DNA from: Geodermatophilus sabuli
Lineage (GTDB): Bacteria; Actinomycetota; Actinomycetes; Mycobacteriales; Geodermatophilaceae
Reading direction: 5' to 3'
Assembly (NCBI RefSeq): GCF_900215145.1
Contig: NZ_OBDO01000010.1
Coordinates: forward strand, 225,056 to 289,055
DNA length: 64,000 bases
Shown here piece by piece: positions 20,898 to 29,572 of the stretch (its first letter is position 1; each line of letters starts with the position of its first letter). Under the pieces are notes generated by a model. It did no database searches. It was not told the origin of the DNA and was given only the letters and a program-made list of their open reading frames with translations. Both the position numbers and the translations under genes were made by a program.

Positions 20898-22640
20898 TCA
20901 CACGGCGGACCGCACGTCGGGCGCACCCAGCCGCGCGGCGTCGGCGGTGTGGTCGTCGGGCATCCGCTGGGACTCGCGCTCGGCGGCCACGCGGGCGCCG
21001 TAGTGCGCGATCTCACGCTCGATGCGATCGGCGTCCCAGCCCAGCGGTCCGGCCATCAGCTCGGCGACCGCCGGCGCCGACTCGGTGCCCCGGTGTGGGG
21101 TGGCGATGGACACCCGGGTGCGCCGGGTGAGCACGTCGTCCAGGTGGAGAGCCCCCTCGGCGGTGACCGCGTGCACCACCTCGGCGGCCAGGTGGGCCGG
21201 CGCCCCGGGTAGCGGCCGACCCAGCGCCGGGTCGGCGCGCACCAGCGCCAGCACCTCGGTCACCTGGTCGCCGTGGCGGTGCAGCAACCGGTCGACGGCG
21301 TCCTCGGGCAGGCCGCTGGCGGCGGCGAGCTCGGCGGCGCGACCCTCGACGGCGTCCCAGCGGTGCGCGCCCACGAGCGGCAGGTGCGCGGTCCGGGACG
21401 GGGGGACGCCGGGCAGCCCGGCGGTCGCCGCGTCGACGGCGTCGGCCGCCATCACCCGGTAGGTCGTGTACTTGCCGCCGGCCACGAGCACCAGCCCGGG
21501 AACGGGCGTGACGACGGCGTGCTCGCGGGACAGCCGGCTGGTCTGGTCGGCCTCACCGGCCAGCAGCGGCCGCAGCCCGGCATAGACCCCGACGACCTGG
21601 TCGGCGGTGACCGGTGTCGACAGCACGCGGTTGACCTGGTCGAGCAGGTAGCCGATGTCGGCGCTGCTGGCCGCCGGGTGGTCGCGGTCGAGCTTCCACG
21701 GGGTGTCGGTGGTGCCGATGAGCCACTGTGCGCCCCACGGGATCACGAACAGCACGCTGGTCGGCGTCCGCAGGATGAGCCCGGACCGCTCGCCGTCCGG
21801 GACGTCCCCGACGTCGATCGCCGACCGGGGCACGACCAGGTGCACGCCCTTGGACGCGCGCACCCGCAGGCTGGGTGCGGACCCGCCGAGCATCGCGCCG
21901 ATGTCGTCGCTCCACACGCCGGTGGCGGCGACCACGCTGCGGGCCCGCACGGTGAACGCCGACCCGTCGGTCAGGTCGGACACCCGCACGCCGACCACCG
22001 GGGCGCTGCTGCCGTCGCCGTCCCGGAGCAGCCCGGTCACCCGGGCGCTGGAGAGCGCCCGTGCCCCGTAGCCGGCCGCCGTCCGGACGACGGCGAGCGT
22101 GTGCCGGGCGTCGTCCACCTGCGCGTCCCAGTACCGGATGGCGCCGACCACCGCGTCGGGGCGCAGCGCCGGGAAGGCCGCCAGCGTCGCCCGCCGGGAC
22201 AGGTGCCGGTGGGAGGGGACGACCCGCTCGGCGTCCAGCGCGGAGCTCAGGACGTCGTACAGCGCGACCCCGGCGCCGTAGTAGGCGCGTTGCCAGGCCG
22301 GGGCGGTGAGCGGGAGCAGGAACGACAGCGGCCGGACCAGGTGCGGGGCGATCGTCTGCACCAGCCGCGCGCGCTCGTGCAGCGCCTCCCGCACCAGGGG
22401 GAACGCCAGTTGCTCCAGGTAGCGCAACCCGCCGTGGATGAGCTTGCTGGAGCGGCTGGAGGTGCCGGCCGCCCAGTCGCGGGCCTCGACCAGCCCCACC
22501 GACAGGCCCCGGCTGGCGGCGTCCAGGGCGGCACCGGCGCCGGTCACGCCCCCGCCGACCACGAGCACGTCGACGACGCCGTCGGCCAGGGCCGCCCGGT
22601 CGGCCCGTCGGCGCTCCGGCGACAGGTGCGTGCGGCTCAT
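20898..22640 (-). CDS. glpD: aerobic glycerol-3-phosphate dehydrogenase
   Basis: A 580-residue FAD-dependent GlpD. It oxidises glycerol-3-phosphate to dihydroxyacetone phosphate at the membrane and feeds electrons to the quinone pool. The FAD dinucleotide loop is VLVVGGGVTGAGAALDAASRG near residue 25. The family blocks AAGTSSRSSKLIHGGLRYLEQ and WLIGTTDTPW follow, and the C-terminal DUF-type helical domain ends the protein. No glpF or glpK lies beside it. The ATG follows a GGGGGC region and stands 22 bp after the DUF808 gene, so co-transcription is possible. Confidence 0.95.
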   Translation of the reverse strand: MSRTHLSPERRRADRAALADGVVDVLVVGGGVTGAGAALDAASRGLSVGLVEARDWAAGTSSRSSKLIHGGLRYLEQLAFPLVREALHERARLVQTIAPHLVRPLSFLLPLTAPAWQRAYYGAGVALYDVLSSALDAERVVPSHRHLSRRATLAAFPALRPDAVVGAIRYWDAQVDDARHTLAVVRTAAGYGARALSSARVTGLLRDGDGSSAPVVGVRVSDLTDGSAFTVRARSVVAATGVWSDDIGAMLGGSAPSLRVRASKGVHLVVPRSAIDVGDVPDGERSGLILRTPTSVLFVIPWGAQWLIGTTDTPWKLDRDHPAASSADIGYLLDQVNRVLSTPVTADQVVGVYAGLRPLLAGEADQTSRLSREHAVVTPVPGLVLVAGGKYTTYRVMAADAVDAATAGLPGVPPSRTAHLPLVGAHRWDAVEGRAAELAAASGLPEDAVDRLLHRHGDQVTEVLALVRADPALGRPLPGAPAHLAAEVVHAVTAEGALHLDDVLTRRTRVSIATPHRGTESAPAVAELMAGPLGWDADRIEREIAHYGARVAAERESQRMPDDHTADAARLGAPDVRSAV

Positions 22641-22662
22641 GCCCCCAGCGTGCCCTGGTCGG

Positions 22663-23616
22663 TCAGGCGTGGGCCCCGCCGCCGGAGCGGGCCTTCCACC
22701 GGTGCACCGTGAGGTTCATGACGAGCACGATCAGCAGGCCGACGACGAGACCGAGCAACGCGCTGCCGAGGGTGTTGACCAGCCAGCCCACGACCCCGCC
22801 GACGGCGCCGGTGGCCTCGTGCGCGGCCTCCTCCAGGTGGTGCACCGTCTCGTACAGGACGTGCAGGCCGAGCTCGTCGGTGCCCACCAGCAGGATGTGC
22901 CCGCCGACCCACAGCATCGCGGCGGTCCCGACGACGGTGAGCGCGGTCAGCAGCCGCGGCATCGCCTTCACCAGCCCGCGGCCGAGCCGGGCCACGCCCG
23001 TGCCGGAGCGCTGGGACAGGTGCAGACCGACGTCGTCCATCTTCACGATGAGACCGACGACGCCGTACACGAGGACCGTGATGCCGAGCGCGACGAGCGC
23101 GAGGATCACCGTCCGGGACAGGAACGGCTGGTCGACGACCTCGTTGAGCGAGATGACCATGATCTCGGCCGACAGGATGAAGTCGGTGCGGACGGCTCCG
23201 GACACGATGGTGTCCTCGTCCGGGGCCGCCTCCTCCCCCTCCGCGTGGGCGTGGGAGTGGCCGCGCAGCTTGTGCCAGACCTTCTCCGCGCCCTCGTAGG
23301 ACAGGTAGGCGCCACCGATCATCAGGATCGGCGTGAGCAGCACCGGCAGGAACTGGCTGAGCAGCAGGATCGCCGGGAGGATGATCAGCAGCTTGTTGCG
23401 CAGCGAGCCCACCGCGATGCGCCGGATGATCGGCAGCTCGCGTTCCGCGGCCAGGCCGTGCACGTACTGCGGCGTGACGGCGGTGTCGTCGACGACCACA
23501 CCGGCCGCCTTCACGCTGGCCCGCCCGGCGGCGGCGCCGATGTCGTCCACCGAGGCGGCGGCCGTGCGTGCCAGCAGGGCCACGTCGTCGAACAGGGCTA
23601 CGAGTCCACCGGCCAC
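22663..23616 (-). CDS. DUF808 family membrane protein (YedI-like)
   Basis: A 317-residue integral membrane protein. The N-terminus GGLVALFDDVALLARTAAAS and the stretch GGAYLSYEGAEKVWHKL are hallmarks of DUF808. A His-rich cytoplasmic loop (HSHAHAEGEE) separates TM groups, and six or so hydrophobic segments follow. The function is unknown; the His-rich loop may bind metal but is not proof of transport. GTG start with GGAAGGA 5 nt upstream. Confidence 0.85.
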   Translation of the reverse strand: MAGGLVALFDDVALLARTAAASVDDIGAAAGRASVKAAGVVVDDTAVTPQYVHGLAAERELPIIRRIAVGSLRNKLLIILPAILLLSQFLPVLLTPILMIGGAYLSYEGAEKVWHKLRGHSHAHAEGEEAAPDEDTIVSGAVRTDFILSAEIMVISLNEVVDQPFLSRTVILALVALGITVLVYGVVGLIVKMDDVGLHLSQRSGTGVARLGRGLVKAMPRLLTALTVVGTAAMLWVGGHILLVGTDELGLHVLYETVHHLEEAAHEATGAVGGVVGWLVNTLGSALLGLVVGLLIVLVMNLTVHRWKARSGGGAHA

Positions 23617-23717
23617 GGGGCGTCCTTCCGGTCGGTCAGCACGCGCGTGCTGTGTCGGTCATGGTGGGCCGTCCGGCCGCGACCCGCACGGGCAGCGCGC
23701 CCCCGGCGGCGGCACGG

Positions 23718-24863
23718 TCAGCCGTGGGCCACCCGCTCGGCGTCCAGTGCCAGCGCCAGGTAGACGGCGGTGAAGTCGGCCACGGCCAGCTGTCGGGCCA
23801 GCCGCGGCAACCTGCCATACCGCTCCGGTTCCCCGTGCTCGGCCAGTCCACTCACCGGGACGTTGTTGCCCGCCGCGGTGCGCAGCGCCTCCTGCAGCGC
23901 CTCCCGCGCCGACCGCGGTTCACGCTCACCGGCGCCGTCGTGCTCGCCGGCGTCGGTGTCGCGGATGGTGATCAGCCGCAGGCGCCGGCCGGCGTCCTCG
24001 GCGCGGTCCCGGAAGAAGTCGTCGGCCCCCGCCTCGGGCGCCAGCGGGCCACGCAACACGGAGCAGGCGGCCACCCGTTGGTCGGGCATGCGGAACGTCG
24101 TGGCGGGCAGGCCGGCGAGGGTGGCCAGCTGGTCGGCGATGCGGATGGCGGCGGTGCCGGCGAGGGGCCCCTCGGCGGCGATCACCGGCAGCGCGTCGAG
24201 CAGCTCGAGCGCGAGGGTCTTGGCCGGGTTGACGAAGGAGTCCTGAGCGGGGCCGCACTCGCCGGCGACCTCGTCGAGTGCCGCCGCGATCGCCTCGAGG
24301 TCGGCGGCGCCCGGTGACAGCAGCTCCAGGTCGACGGCGAGCTTGAGCAGCGGGGTGAGCAGCGACCAGAGCGTGGTGTGCCGCACCCGGGACCGCGGCA
24401 GCGGGACGTAGGGGGCGCGGGCGGCAGAGCACGCCGCGCGCAGCGGGGCGTCCTCCGCACCGATGCCCAGCAGCGTCACCCCGCGGCGGGCGGCCTCGTA
24501 GGCCGGGGTCACCGCGTATCGGCCCGCCCCGGTCCGGGTGGCGACGACGGCGATGTCGCTGGGGCCGGTCCACACCGGCAGGTCCGGCCCGGGGACGACG
24601 TCGACCGTGACCGGGCTGGCCGGGCCGAGCAGGGCGCGCAGGACCGAGGCGGCGACCGCGCCCTCCCGCCGGGCGACGATGACCAGGCCGCGGGGACGGC
24701 CCCCGGCGGTGACCCGCCCGAGACCGGCCTCCTCGGTCAGCCGGGCGGTCTCCCGCACCTGCGCGCCGGCCCCGGCGACGGCCGGCAGGAGGCCGCGGGG
24801 GTCACGGGCGCGCAGCAGGTCGAGGTCGTCGAACACCTCCTCCGCGAGCTCGGGCGAGCTCAT
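23718..24863 (-). CDS. SIS-domain protein, TobH / phosphosugar isomerase-like
   Basis: A 381-residue protein related to the bifunctional phosphoglucose/phosphomannose isomerase family, and the positional equivalent of mycobacterial Rv3256c (TobH). The N-terminal SIS-like part has PRGLVIVARREGAVAASVL and IAVVATRTGAG. The C-terminal half has FVNPAKTLALELLDALPVIAAEG. Key catalytic residues are not obvious, so isomerase activity is uncertain. The ATG at 24863 overlaps the Trm112-like stop by 4 bp, which decides the start over longer in-frame options. It is the last gene of the phosphomannomutase / Trm112 / SIS operon. Confidence 0.85.
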   Translation of the reverse strand: MSSPELAEEVFDDLDLLRARDPRGLLPAVAGAGAQVRETARLTEEAGLGRVTAGGRPRGLVIVARREGAVAASVLRALLGPASPVTVDVVPGPDLPVWTGPSDIAVVATRTGAGRYAVTPAYEAARRGVTLLGIGAEDAPLRAACSAARAPYVPLPRSRVRHTTLWSLLTPLLKLAVDLELLSPGAADLEAIAAALDEVAGECGPAQDSFVNPAKTLALELLDALPVIAAEGPLAGTAAIRIADQLATLAGLPATTFRMPDQRVAACSVLRGPLAPEAGADDFFRDRAEDAGRRLRLITIRDTDAGEHDGAGEREPRSAREALQEALRTAAGNNVPVSGLAEHGEPERYGRLPRLARQLAVADFTAVYLALALDAERVAHG

Positions 24864-25057
24864 GCGCGGTGCCGCGCCTCGTCGAGCAGGAGCACCGGGA
24901 TGCCGTCGCGGACGGGGAAGGCCCGGTCGCACGTCGTGCACAGCAGCTCGCCGGCCGCCTCGTCCACCGTCAGCGGGCTGTGGTGGGTGTCCGGGCAGGC
25001 GAGGATCTCCAGCAGGGCCGGGTCCAGGCCCAGCGGACCGGTGGGGGGCGTGGTCAT
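24860..25057 (-). CDS. Trm112-like zinc-ribbon protein
   Basis: A 65-residue protein. Its core is LEILACPDTHHSPL, then ELLCTTCDRAFPVRDGIPVLL. One zinc half-site is CTTC; in the other the second Cys is replaced by His residues (CPDTHH), which is usual in actinobacteria. Trm112 activates several methyltransferases in eukaryotes, but the bacterial role is unclear. It overlaps the phosphomannomutase stop and the SIS gene start by 4 bp each, so all three proteins are made from one coupled message. Confidence 0.88.
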   Translation of the reverse strand: MTTPPTGPLGLDPALLEILACPDTHHSPLTVDEAAGELLCTTCDRAFPVRDGIPVLLLDEARHRA

Positions 25058-26418
25058 GCGCGCACCATCTCCAGCACTCGATCGCGCAGCTCGGTCATCC
25101 GCGCCGTGTCGGGCGCCTCGACGTTGAGCCGCAGCAGGGGTTCGGTGTTGCTGGCCCGCAGGTTGAACCAGGAGCCGTCGGGCAGTTCGACCGTCAGCCC
25201 GTCGAGCTCGTCGACGGTGACGCCGTCCTCGTCCTCGAAGGCCGCCCGCACGGCCTTCGCGCGTCCGGCGGCGTCGGCGACGGTGGAGTTGATCTCACCC
25301 GAGGCGGCGTACCGGCTGTAGGCGGCGGTCAACTGCGACAGCGGGCGGCTCTGCTCCCCCAGCGCGGCGAGCACGTGCATGGCGGCGAGCATGCCCGTGT
25401 CGGCCCGCCAGAAGTCCCGGAAGTAGTAGTGGGCGGAGTGCTCGCCCCCGAAGACGGCGTCGGTGCGGGCCATCTCCGCCTTGATGAACGAGTGCCCGAC
25501 GCGCGTGCGCACCGGCTCACCACCGTGCTCGCGGACGATCTCGGGGACCGCCCGCGAGGTGATCAGGTTGTGGATGACCGTCGTCCCGTGGCCCTTGGCC
25601 AGCTCGCGCACCGCGACTAGCGCGGTGATCGCCGAGGGGCTCACCGGCTCGCCGCGCTCGTCGACGACGAACACCCGGTCGGCGTCGCCGTCGAAGGCCA
25701 GGCCGATGTCGGCACCGGTGCGGCGCACCTCGGCCTGCAGGTCGACGAGGTTGGCCGGGTCCAGCGGGTTCGCCTCGTGGTTGGGGAAGGACCCGTCGAG
25801 CTCGAAGTACATCGGCAGCACGGTCAGCGGCAGGTCGGCCAGGACGACGGGCACCGTGTGACCACCCATCCCGTTGCCGGCGTCGACGACGACCCGCAGC
25901 TGCCGGATCTGCGACAGGTCGACCAGCGACCGCAGGTGGGCGGCGTACCCGGCGAGCAGGTCGCGCTGGGCGATCGTCGCCGTCCGGTCCGGGACGCGGT
26001 CGTAGGTGTCGTGCTCGGCCCACTCGCGGACCGTGGCCAGCCCGGAGTCCTGGCCCACCGGCGCGGCCCCGGCCCGGCAGAGCTTGATGCCGTTGTACTG
26101 CGCCGGGTTGTGGCTGGCGGTGAACATCGCGCCGGGGACGCCGAGGGACCCGGCGGCGAAGTAGAGCAGGTCGGTGGAGCCCAGCCCCGCCTCGACGACG
26201 TCGAGACCACGGCTGAGCACGCCCTCGGCGAACGCCCGCGACAGGGGCACCGACGACTCGCGCATGTCGTGGGCGGTGACCACGGCGGTCGCGCCGCTCT
26301 CCTGCGCCATGAGCTCGGCGAACGCGGCGCCGATGCGCCGGGCGACACCTTCGTCCCACTCGTCGGGGACGACGCCACGGACGTCGTAGGCCTTGATGAT
26401 CGAGGAGAGGTCCGCCAC
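25054..26418 (-). CDS. manB: phosphomannomutase / phosphoglucomutase
   Basis: A 454-residue alpha-D-phosphohexomutase. It interconverts mannose-6-P and mannose-1-P. The phosphoserine loop is MFTASHNPAQYNGIK. The metal loop is AFDGDADRVFVVDE, the sugar loop GGEHSAHYYFRDFW, and the phosphate-binding loop LRASNTEPLLRLN near the C-terminus. The GTG at 26418 (VADLSSIIKAYDVRG) fits the family N-terminus and has a TAGGGT box 7 nt upstream, so it is probably leaderless. Equivalent of Rv3257c. Confidence 0.96.
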   Translation of the reverse strand: MADLSSIIKAYDVRGVVPDEWDEGVARRIGAAFAELMAQESGATAVVTAHDMRESSVPLSRAFAEGVLSRGLDVVEAGLGSTDLLYFAAGSLGVPGAMFTASHNPAQYNGIKLCRAGAAPVGQDSGLATVREWAEHDTYDRVPDRTATIAQRDLLAGYAAHLRSLVDLSQIRQLRVVVDAGNGMGGHTVPVVLADLPLTVLPMYFELDGSFPNHEANPLDPANLVDLQAEVRRTGADIGLAFDGDADRVFVVDERGEPVSPSAITALVAVRELAKGHGTTVIHNLITSRAVPEIVREHGGEPVRTRVGHSFIKAEMARTDAVFGGEHSAHYYFRDFWRADTGMLAAMHVLAALGEQSRPLSQLTAAYSRYAASGEINSTVADAAGRAKAVRAAFEDEDGVTVDELDGLTVELPDGSWFNLRASNTEPLLRLNVEAPDTARMTELRDRVLEMVRA

Positions 26419-26425
26419 GCGAGCG

Positions 26426-26431
26426 ACCCTA
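26426..26431 (-). promoter_or_regulatory. -10 box of phosphomannomutase gene, leaderless layout
   Basis: Minus-strand TAGGGT, 7 nt before the GTG start. The same hexamer precedes rmlA, wbbL and the flippase gene. Confidence 0.55.
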
Positions 26432-26496
26432 GAGGACCCCGTCCTCCTCACGGCCGCAGGCTCGGCGCGAGCCTCTGGTCGGGCCGGGCGGGGTCG
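26432..26496 (-). repeat. stop-abutting hairpin element, copy 4 (after the DUF3499 gene)
   Basis: After the DUF3499 TGA the transcript reads CGACCCCGCCC, an inner hairpin GGCTCGCGCCGAGCC, then GGACGGGGTCCTC. The outer arms GACCCCG and CGGGGTC pair. It ends one base before the -10 box of the phosphomannomutase gene. Confidence 0.65.
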
Positions 26497-26847
26497 TCAG
26501 GTGATGTCGGGCAGGACCCGCAGGTGGCCCCGGCGCGTGCCGCGGCCGTCGTCGGCCGGGTTGCGCGGGGGTTCGGGCCGGGCAGCCTCGCGGACCGCGT
26601 CGGCCAGGGCCAGCAGGTCGTCGCCGGTCGGGCCGGAGTCCTCGACGTCGATCTCGTGCCGGACGACCTCCCAGCCGCGCGGCACGGTCAGCCGCTCGGC
26701 GTGGAACTCGCAGAGGTCGTAGCTGTGCGGCTCCGAGAAGGTCGCCAACGGGCCGACGACAGCGGTCGACTCCGCGTACACGTAGGTCAGAGTCGCTGCC
26801 GCCGGTTGCGCGCAGCCGCTGCGCGAGCAGCGACGTGACTGCCTCAC
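26497..26847 (-). CDS. DUF3499 family protein
   Basis: A 116-residue protein of a family limited to actinobacteria. It carries CSRSGCAQPAAATLTYVYAE near the N-terminus and DLCEFHAERLTVPRGWEVVR, giving a CxxxxC...CxxH arrangement that probably binds zinc. The function is unknown. Start choice: GAGGAA lies 6 nt before the GTG at 26847; GTG codons at 26850 and 26865 are alternatives. It sits between the phosphomannomutase and the zincin-like gene, as Rv3258c does. Confidence 0.85.
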   Translation of the reverse strand: MRQSRRCSRSGCAQPAAATLTYVYAESTAVVGPLATFSEPHSYDLCEFHAERLTVPRGWEVVRHEIDVEDSGPTGDDLLALADAVREAARPEPPRNPADDGRGTRRGHLRVLPDIT

Positions 26848-27044
26848 CACCGGTTCCTCACGCACCGCACAGTAGACGCGTACCGGGGTCGTTGGCATCA
26901 GGCACACCGCGATTCGCAGGCCCTGACGAACAGCAGCAGCCCCATGCTGCACGACGGTCCCGTGGACCCCTCCAGGACGCCACGACGGCCTCGACGCGCA
27001 GGACCGGCGGCTCTCCGTGCGCCCGCCGTACGCTCGCACTCGCC

Positions 27045-27500
27045 ATGAGCCGATCCGCCCGTTCCCGCCGTGACCGGCACGGCCGCGGCCTGCGCGGGCG
27101 CCTGGTGCCCGACGGCGTCCCGCTGGCCCGCAGCCGCGCCGAGCAGTTCGACGACCTCGTGCTCGACGCGGTCGAGGACCTCGAGCGCCGGTGGGAGAAG
27201 GAACTGGCCGGCGTGGAGTTCGCCGTCGAGGACGTCCCCTGGGTGGAGCACACCAGCCCCGACGAGGTGGTCCTCGACGCCGACGTCCTCGACGACGGGA
27301 GCGTCCCGCTGGCCCGCGTGTTGCCGGCCCACCGGGAGGGCAGCCGCGAGGTGCCGCCGCGGATCGTCGTCTACCGGCGACCGCTGGAGCTGCGCGCCCA
27401 CGACCGCGACGACCTCGCCGACCTGGTGCGCGACGTCGTCGTCGACCAGGTGGCGGTGCTGCTGGGCCGCGATCCCGAGGAGATCGACCCCACCGGGTGA
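27045..27500 (+). CDS. zincin-like metallopeptidase family protein lacking HExxH
   Basis: A 151-residue protein equivalent in position to Rv3259. It has ARSRAEQFDDLVLDAVEDLE, RIVVYRRPLELRAHDRDDLA and a final helix VRDVVVDQVAVLLGRDPEE. Related zincin-like proteins have HExxH in that final helix; here the positions read VDQVAV, so zinc catalysis is unlikely. It may be a regulatory or structural relative. Transcribed divergently from DUF3499. A TACGCT box at 27029-27034 would give a leader of only a few bases. Confidence 0.75.
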   Translation: MSRSARSRRDRHGRGLRGRLVPDGVPLARSRAEQFDDLVLDAVEDLERRWEKELAGVEFAVEDVPWVEHTSPDEVVLDADVLDDGSVPLARVLPAHREGSREVPPRIVVYRRPLELRAHDRDDLADLVRDVVVDQVAVLLGRDPEEIDPTG

Positions 27501-27561
27501 AGGAGGACCCCCTGCCCCCACCGCTCGCGAGCTCGCGGCGGGCCCCTGCAGGGGGCCGTTC
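27501..27561 (+). repeat. stop-abutting hairpin element, copy 5 (after the zincin-like gene)
   Basis: Starts on the base after the TGA with AGGAGGACCCCCTGCCCCC. The core is ACCGCTCGCGAGCTCGCGG, itself palindromic. It closes with CCCCTGCAGGGGGCCGTTCC. It fills the gap between two convergent genes and so could serve both. Confidence 0.8.
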
Positions 27562-27563
27562 CA

Positions 27564-28445
27564 TCACGTCACCACGGGGCTGCCGAGCTCGGCGGCGATG
27601 CCCCTCGCGTCGGCCAGCCGCGCCCGGCAGAAGGCGAGGTCCAGGCCGTCACCCCGGTCGGCACGGACCAGCCGGCCGGCGAGCTGCTCGAGGGCGACCG
27701 CGTGCCACAGCAGGCCGACGTCGGGCTCCTCCCAGCCGGCGGTGCGGTCCAGCACGACGCGGGCGATCCGGGCGCGGTCCTCGTCGCCGGGCGTGCTGGC
27801 CCAGAGGGTGAGCAGGTCACGGTGCCGCGGCCCCGAGCGGACGCCCGTCCACTCCAGCACGACCATCCGGCCCTCGTCGTCGAGGACGGCGTTGGCGGCG
27901 CGGAGGTCCCCGTGCGTCACCTCCGACAGCGGCAGCTGGGCGGCCGCCGCCCGCACCGCGCGCAGCTCGCCCAGCCGGACGCCGCCGCGCAGCAGCCGTC
28001 CGGTGTCACCCACGGAGGCCCGGGCCCGGCGCAGGGGCGACCGGGCCGGCGGCTGCCACGGACTGCCCGGCGGCGCGGGCAGTGGCGCGATGCGCATGGC
28101 GGCGTCGACGGCGGCCTCCGTCCAGCGCGGACCACCGGCCGGCGCGGGGTGGACGCGGCGGGACAGCAGCCACCGCCCGTCGTCAGCGGCGGCGACGACC
28201 TCCGGGACGCCGATCTGCCGCTCCTCGGCCCAGCGCCGGCCGCGCAGCTCCGCCCGCAGCCGGCGACGCCCGCTCTCGGTGACGGCGAGGTCGACCACCC
28301 GGTCGGCGAGGACGCCCTGCACGACACCCAGGGACGCGGACAGGTCCGTGACCCCGGTGAGCGGCTGCTCGACGCCGAGCTCGGCCAGCAGCGCCCCCAC
28401 CCGCTCCCCGGCCGCACCCTCCGTCGTCGGCCCGTTGCTGCTCAC
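27564..28445 (-). CDS. phosphotransferase (APH/kinase-like) family protein
   Basis: A 293-residue protein with a kinase-like C-lobe. The catalytic box is VTHGDLRAANAVLDD (HGD...N), and the DFG-like position is VVLEWTG with Glu in place of Asp. The N-terminal lobe is poorly conserved but has RRWAEERQIGVPEVVAA. It could phosphorylate a small molecule, or be inactive because of the DFG change. GTG start with GGGAGG about 11 nt upstream. It is divergent from the membrane protein gene. Confidence 0.65.
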   Translation of the reverse strand: MSSNGPTTEGAAGERVGALLAELGVEQPLTGVTDLSASLGVVQGVLADRVVDLAVTESGRRRLRAELRGRRWAEERQIGVPEVVAAADDGRWLLSRRVHPAPAGGPRWTEAAVDAAMRIAPLPAPPGSPWQPPARSPLRRARASVGDTGRLLRGGVRLGELRAVRAAAAQLPLSEVTHGDLRAANAVLDDEGRMVVLEWTGVRSGPRHRDLLTLWASTPGDEDRARIARVVLDRTAGWEEPDVGLLWHAVALEQLAGRLVRADRGDGLDLAFCRARLADARGIAAELGSPVVT

Positions 28446-28525
28446 CCGAGGAGCCTCCCAGTCCGCCGCCGACCCCGCACGGAGTGCGTCCGGGCGGGCG
28501 CGCGGCCCCTGGGATGCTTGCCGGG

Positions 28526-29572
28526 ATGGACTCCTCCGCGCCGGCCGCCGTGCCCTGGATCGTGCTGGGCGTGGCGGTGCTGGCGCTGGCCGGGCTGGTC
28601 CCGCTCCTGCTGACCGGCCGCCGCAGCGGTGCCCGGACCCCCCGGCCGGTCCGCGAGGAGCCGGCCGTGACGCCGGCGACGCGCTTCCCGCACGACGACC
28701 TGCCCGGCTTCCTCGACGCACCCCCGGGCACGCCGCCCGCTCCCGCCGCCGCGCCGCCCCCGGCCCTCCCGGGCCTCGTTGGCCCCGACGGCCCCGACGG
28801 CGATGACACCCGGGACCGGGACGACGCGTCCGCTGCCGGCCGGGCGCTGGCAGCGATGGCCGCCGTCGCCCTGCTGCTGATCGGCGCCCTCGCCGCGGTC
28901 GCCGTGGGCACCCGCGACGACGACGTCCCCGCCGCCGAGCCGCCGGCCGCGAGCCCCCCTGCCGCCCCCACGACCGCCGGGACGCCCACCGGCACACCGC
29001 TGCCGGAGCTGCCCGGTGTCCCGGCCGAGCCGCTGCCGGGCGAGAGCGGCGCCGGGGCGCTGGCCGACCGGTCCGTGCCGCTCGGCGAGGACGGCGTCAC
29101 CGCCACGCTGGGCTTCGGCGCGATCGTCGTCGAGCGGCACGCCGTGGGGGTGACCGTGGCCGAGCCGGTGGTCAGCGTGACCGCAACCGGGGACGCCGCC
29201 GCGGGTGACGGCGCGGCGCTGGCCCACGTGGCGCTGCCCACCTGGAACTGCCTGGCCGACGAACCGCCCGCCGACCCGGAGCGGGCCGGCTGCGTGCGGT
29301 CGACGACCGAGTACGCCGACCTGCCCTCCCCCGCCCTCGTCGTCACCCGGGACGACGATGCGCTCCGCCTGACCGGACGGTTCCCCAGCTACACCCGCCC
29401 GATCACCACCGCCCCGGCCTACACGGGGCGGGTGTACGAGCTGACCGTCACCGTCGCGCCGGCGGGCCCGGTGCGTGACGGCCGCGCGGTCGCGGAGGCG
29501 ACGCTGTTCCTCGGCACCGACCGCACGACGACGACCCGGGACGGGCTCAACGTGATCCGGTACGCCGGCTGA
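28526..29572 (+). CDS. hypothetical membrane protein with two TM segments
   Basis: A 348-residue protein that I do not recognise. One TM segment lies at the N-terminus (PWIVLGVAVLALAGLVPLLL) and a second near residues 110-130 (AMAAVALLLIGALAAVAVG). A Pro/Ala-rich extracytoplasmic linker leads to a C-terminal beta-rich domain (from about 190), with CLADEPPADPERAGC as a possible disulfide pair. No catalytic motif is visible. The ATG at 28526 is chosen because it starts just before the first TM segment. Its last 26 bp overlap the end of the convergent neighbour. Confidence 0.65.
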   Translation: MDSSAPAAVPWIVLGVAVLALAGLVPLLLTGRRSGARTPRPVREEPAVTPATRFPHDDLPGFLDAPPGTPPAPAAAPPPALPGLVGPDGPDGDDTRDRDDASAAGRALAAMAAVALLLIGALAAVAVGTRDDDVPAAEPPAASPPAAPTTAGTPTGTPLPELPGVPAEPLPGESGAGALADRSVPLGEDGVTATLGFGAIVVERHAVGVTVAEPVVSVTATGDAAAGDGAALAHVALPTWNCLADEPPADPERAGCVRSTTEYADLPSPALVVTRDDDALRLTGRFPSYTRPITTAPAYTGRVYELTVTVAPAGPVRDGRAVAEATLFLGTDRTTTTRDGLNVIRYAG

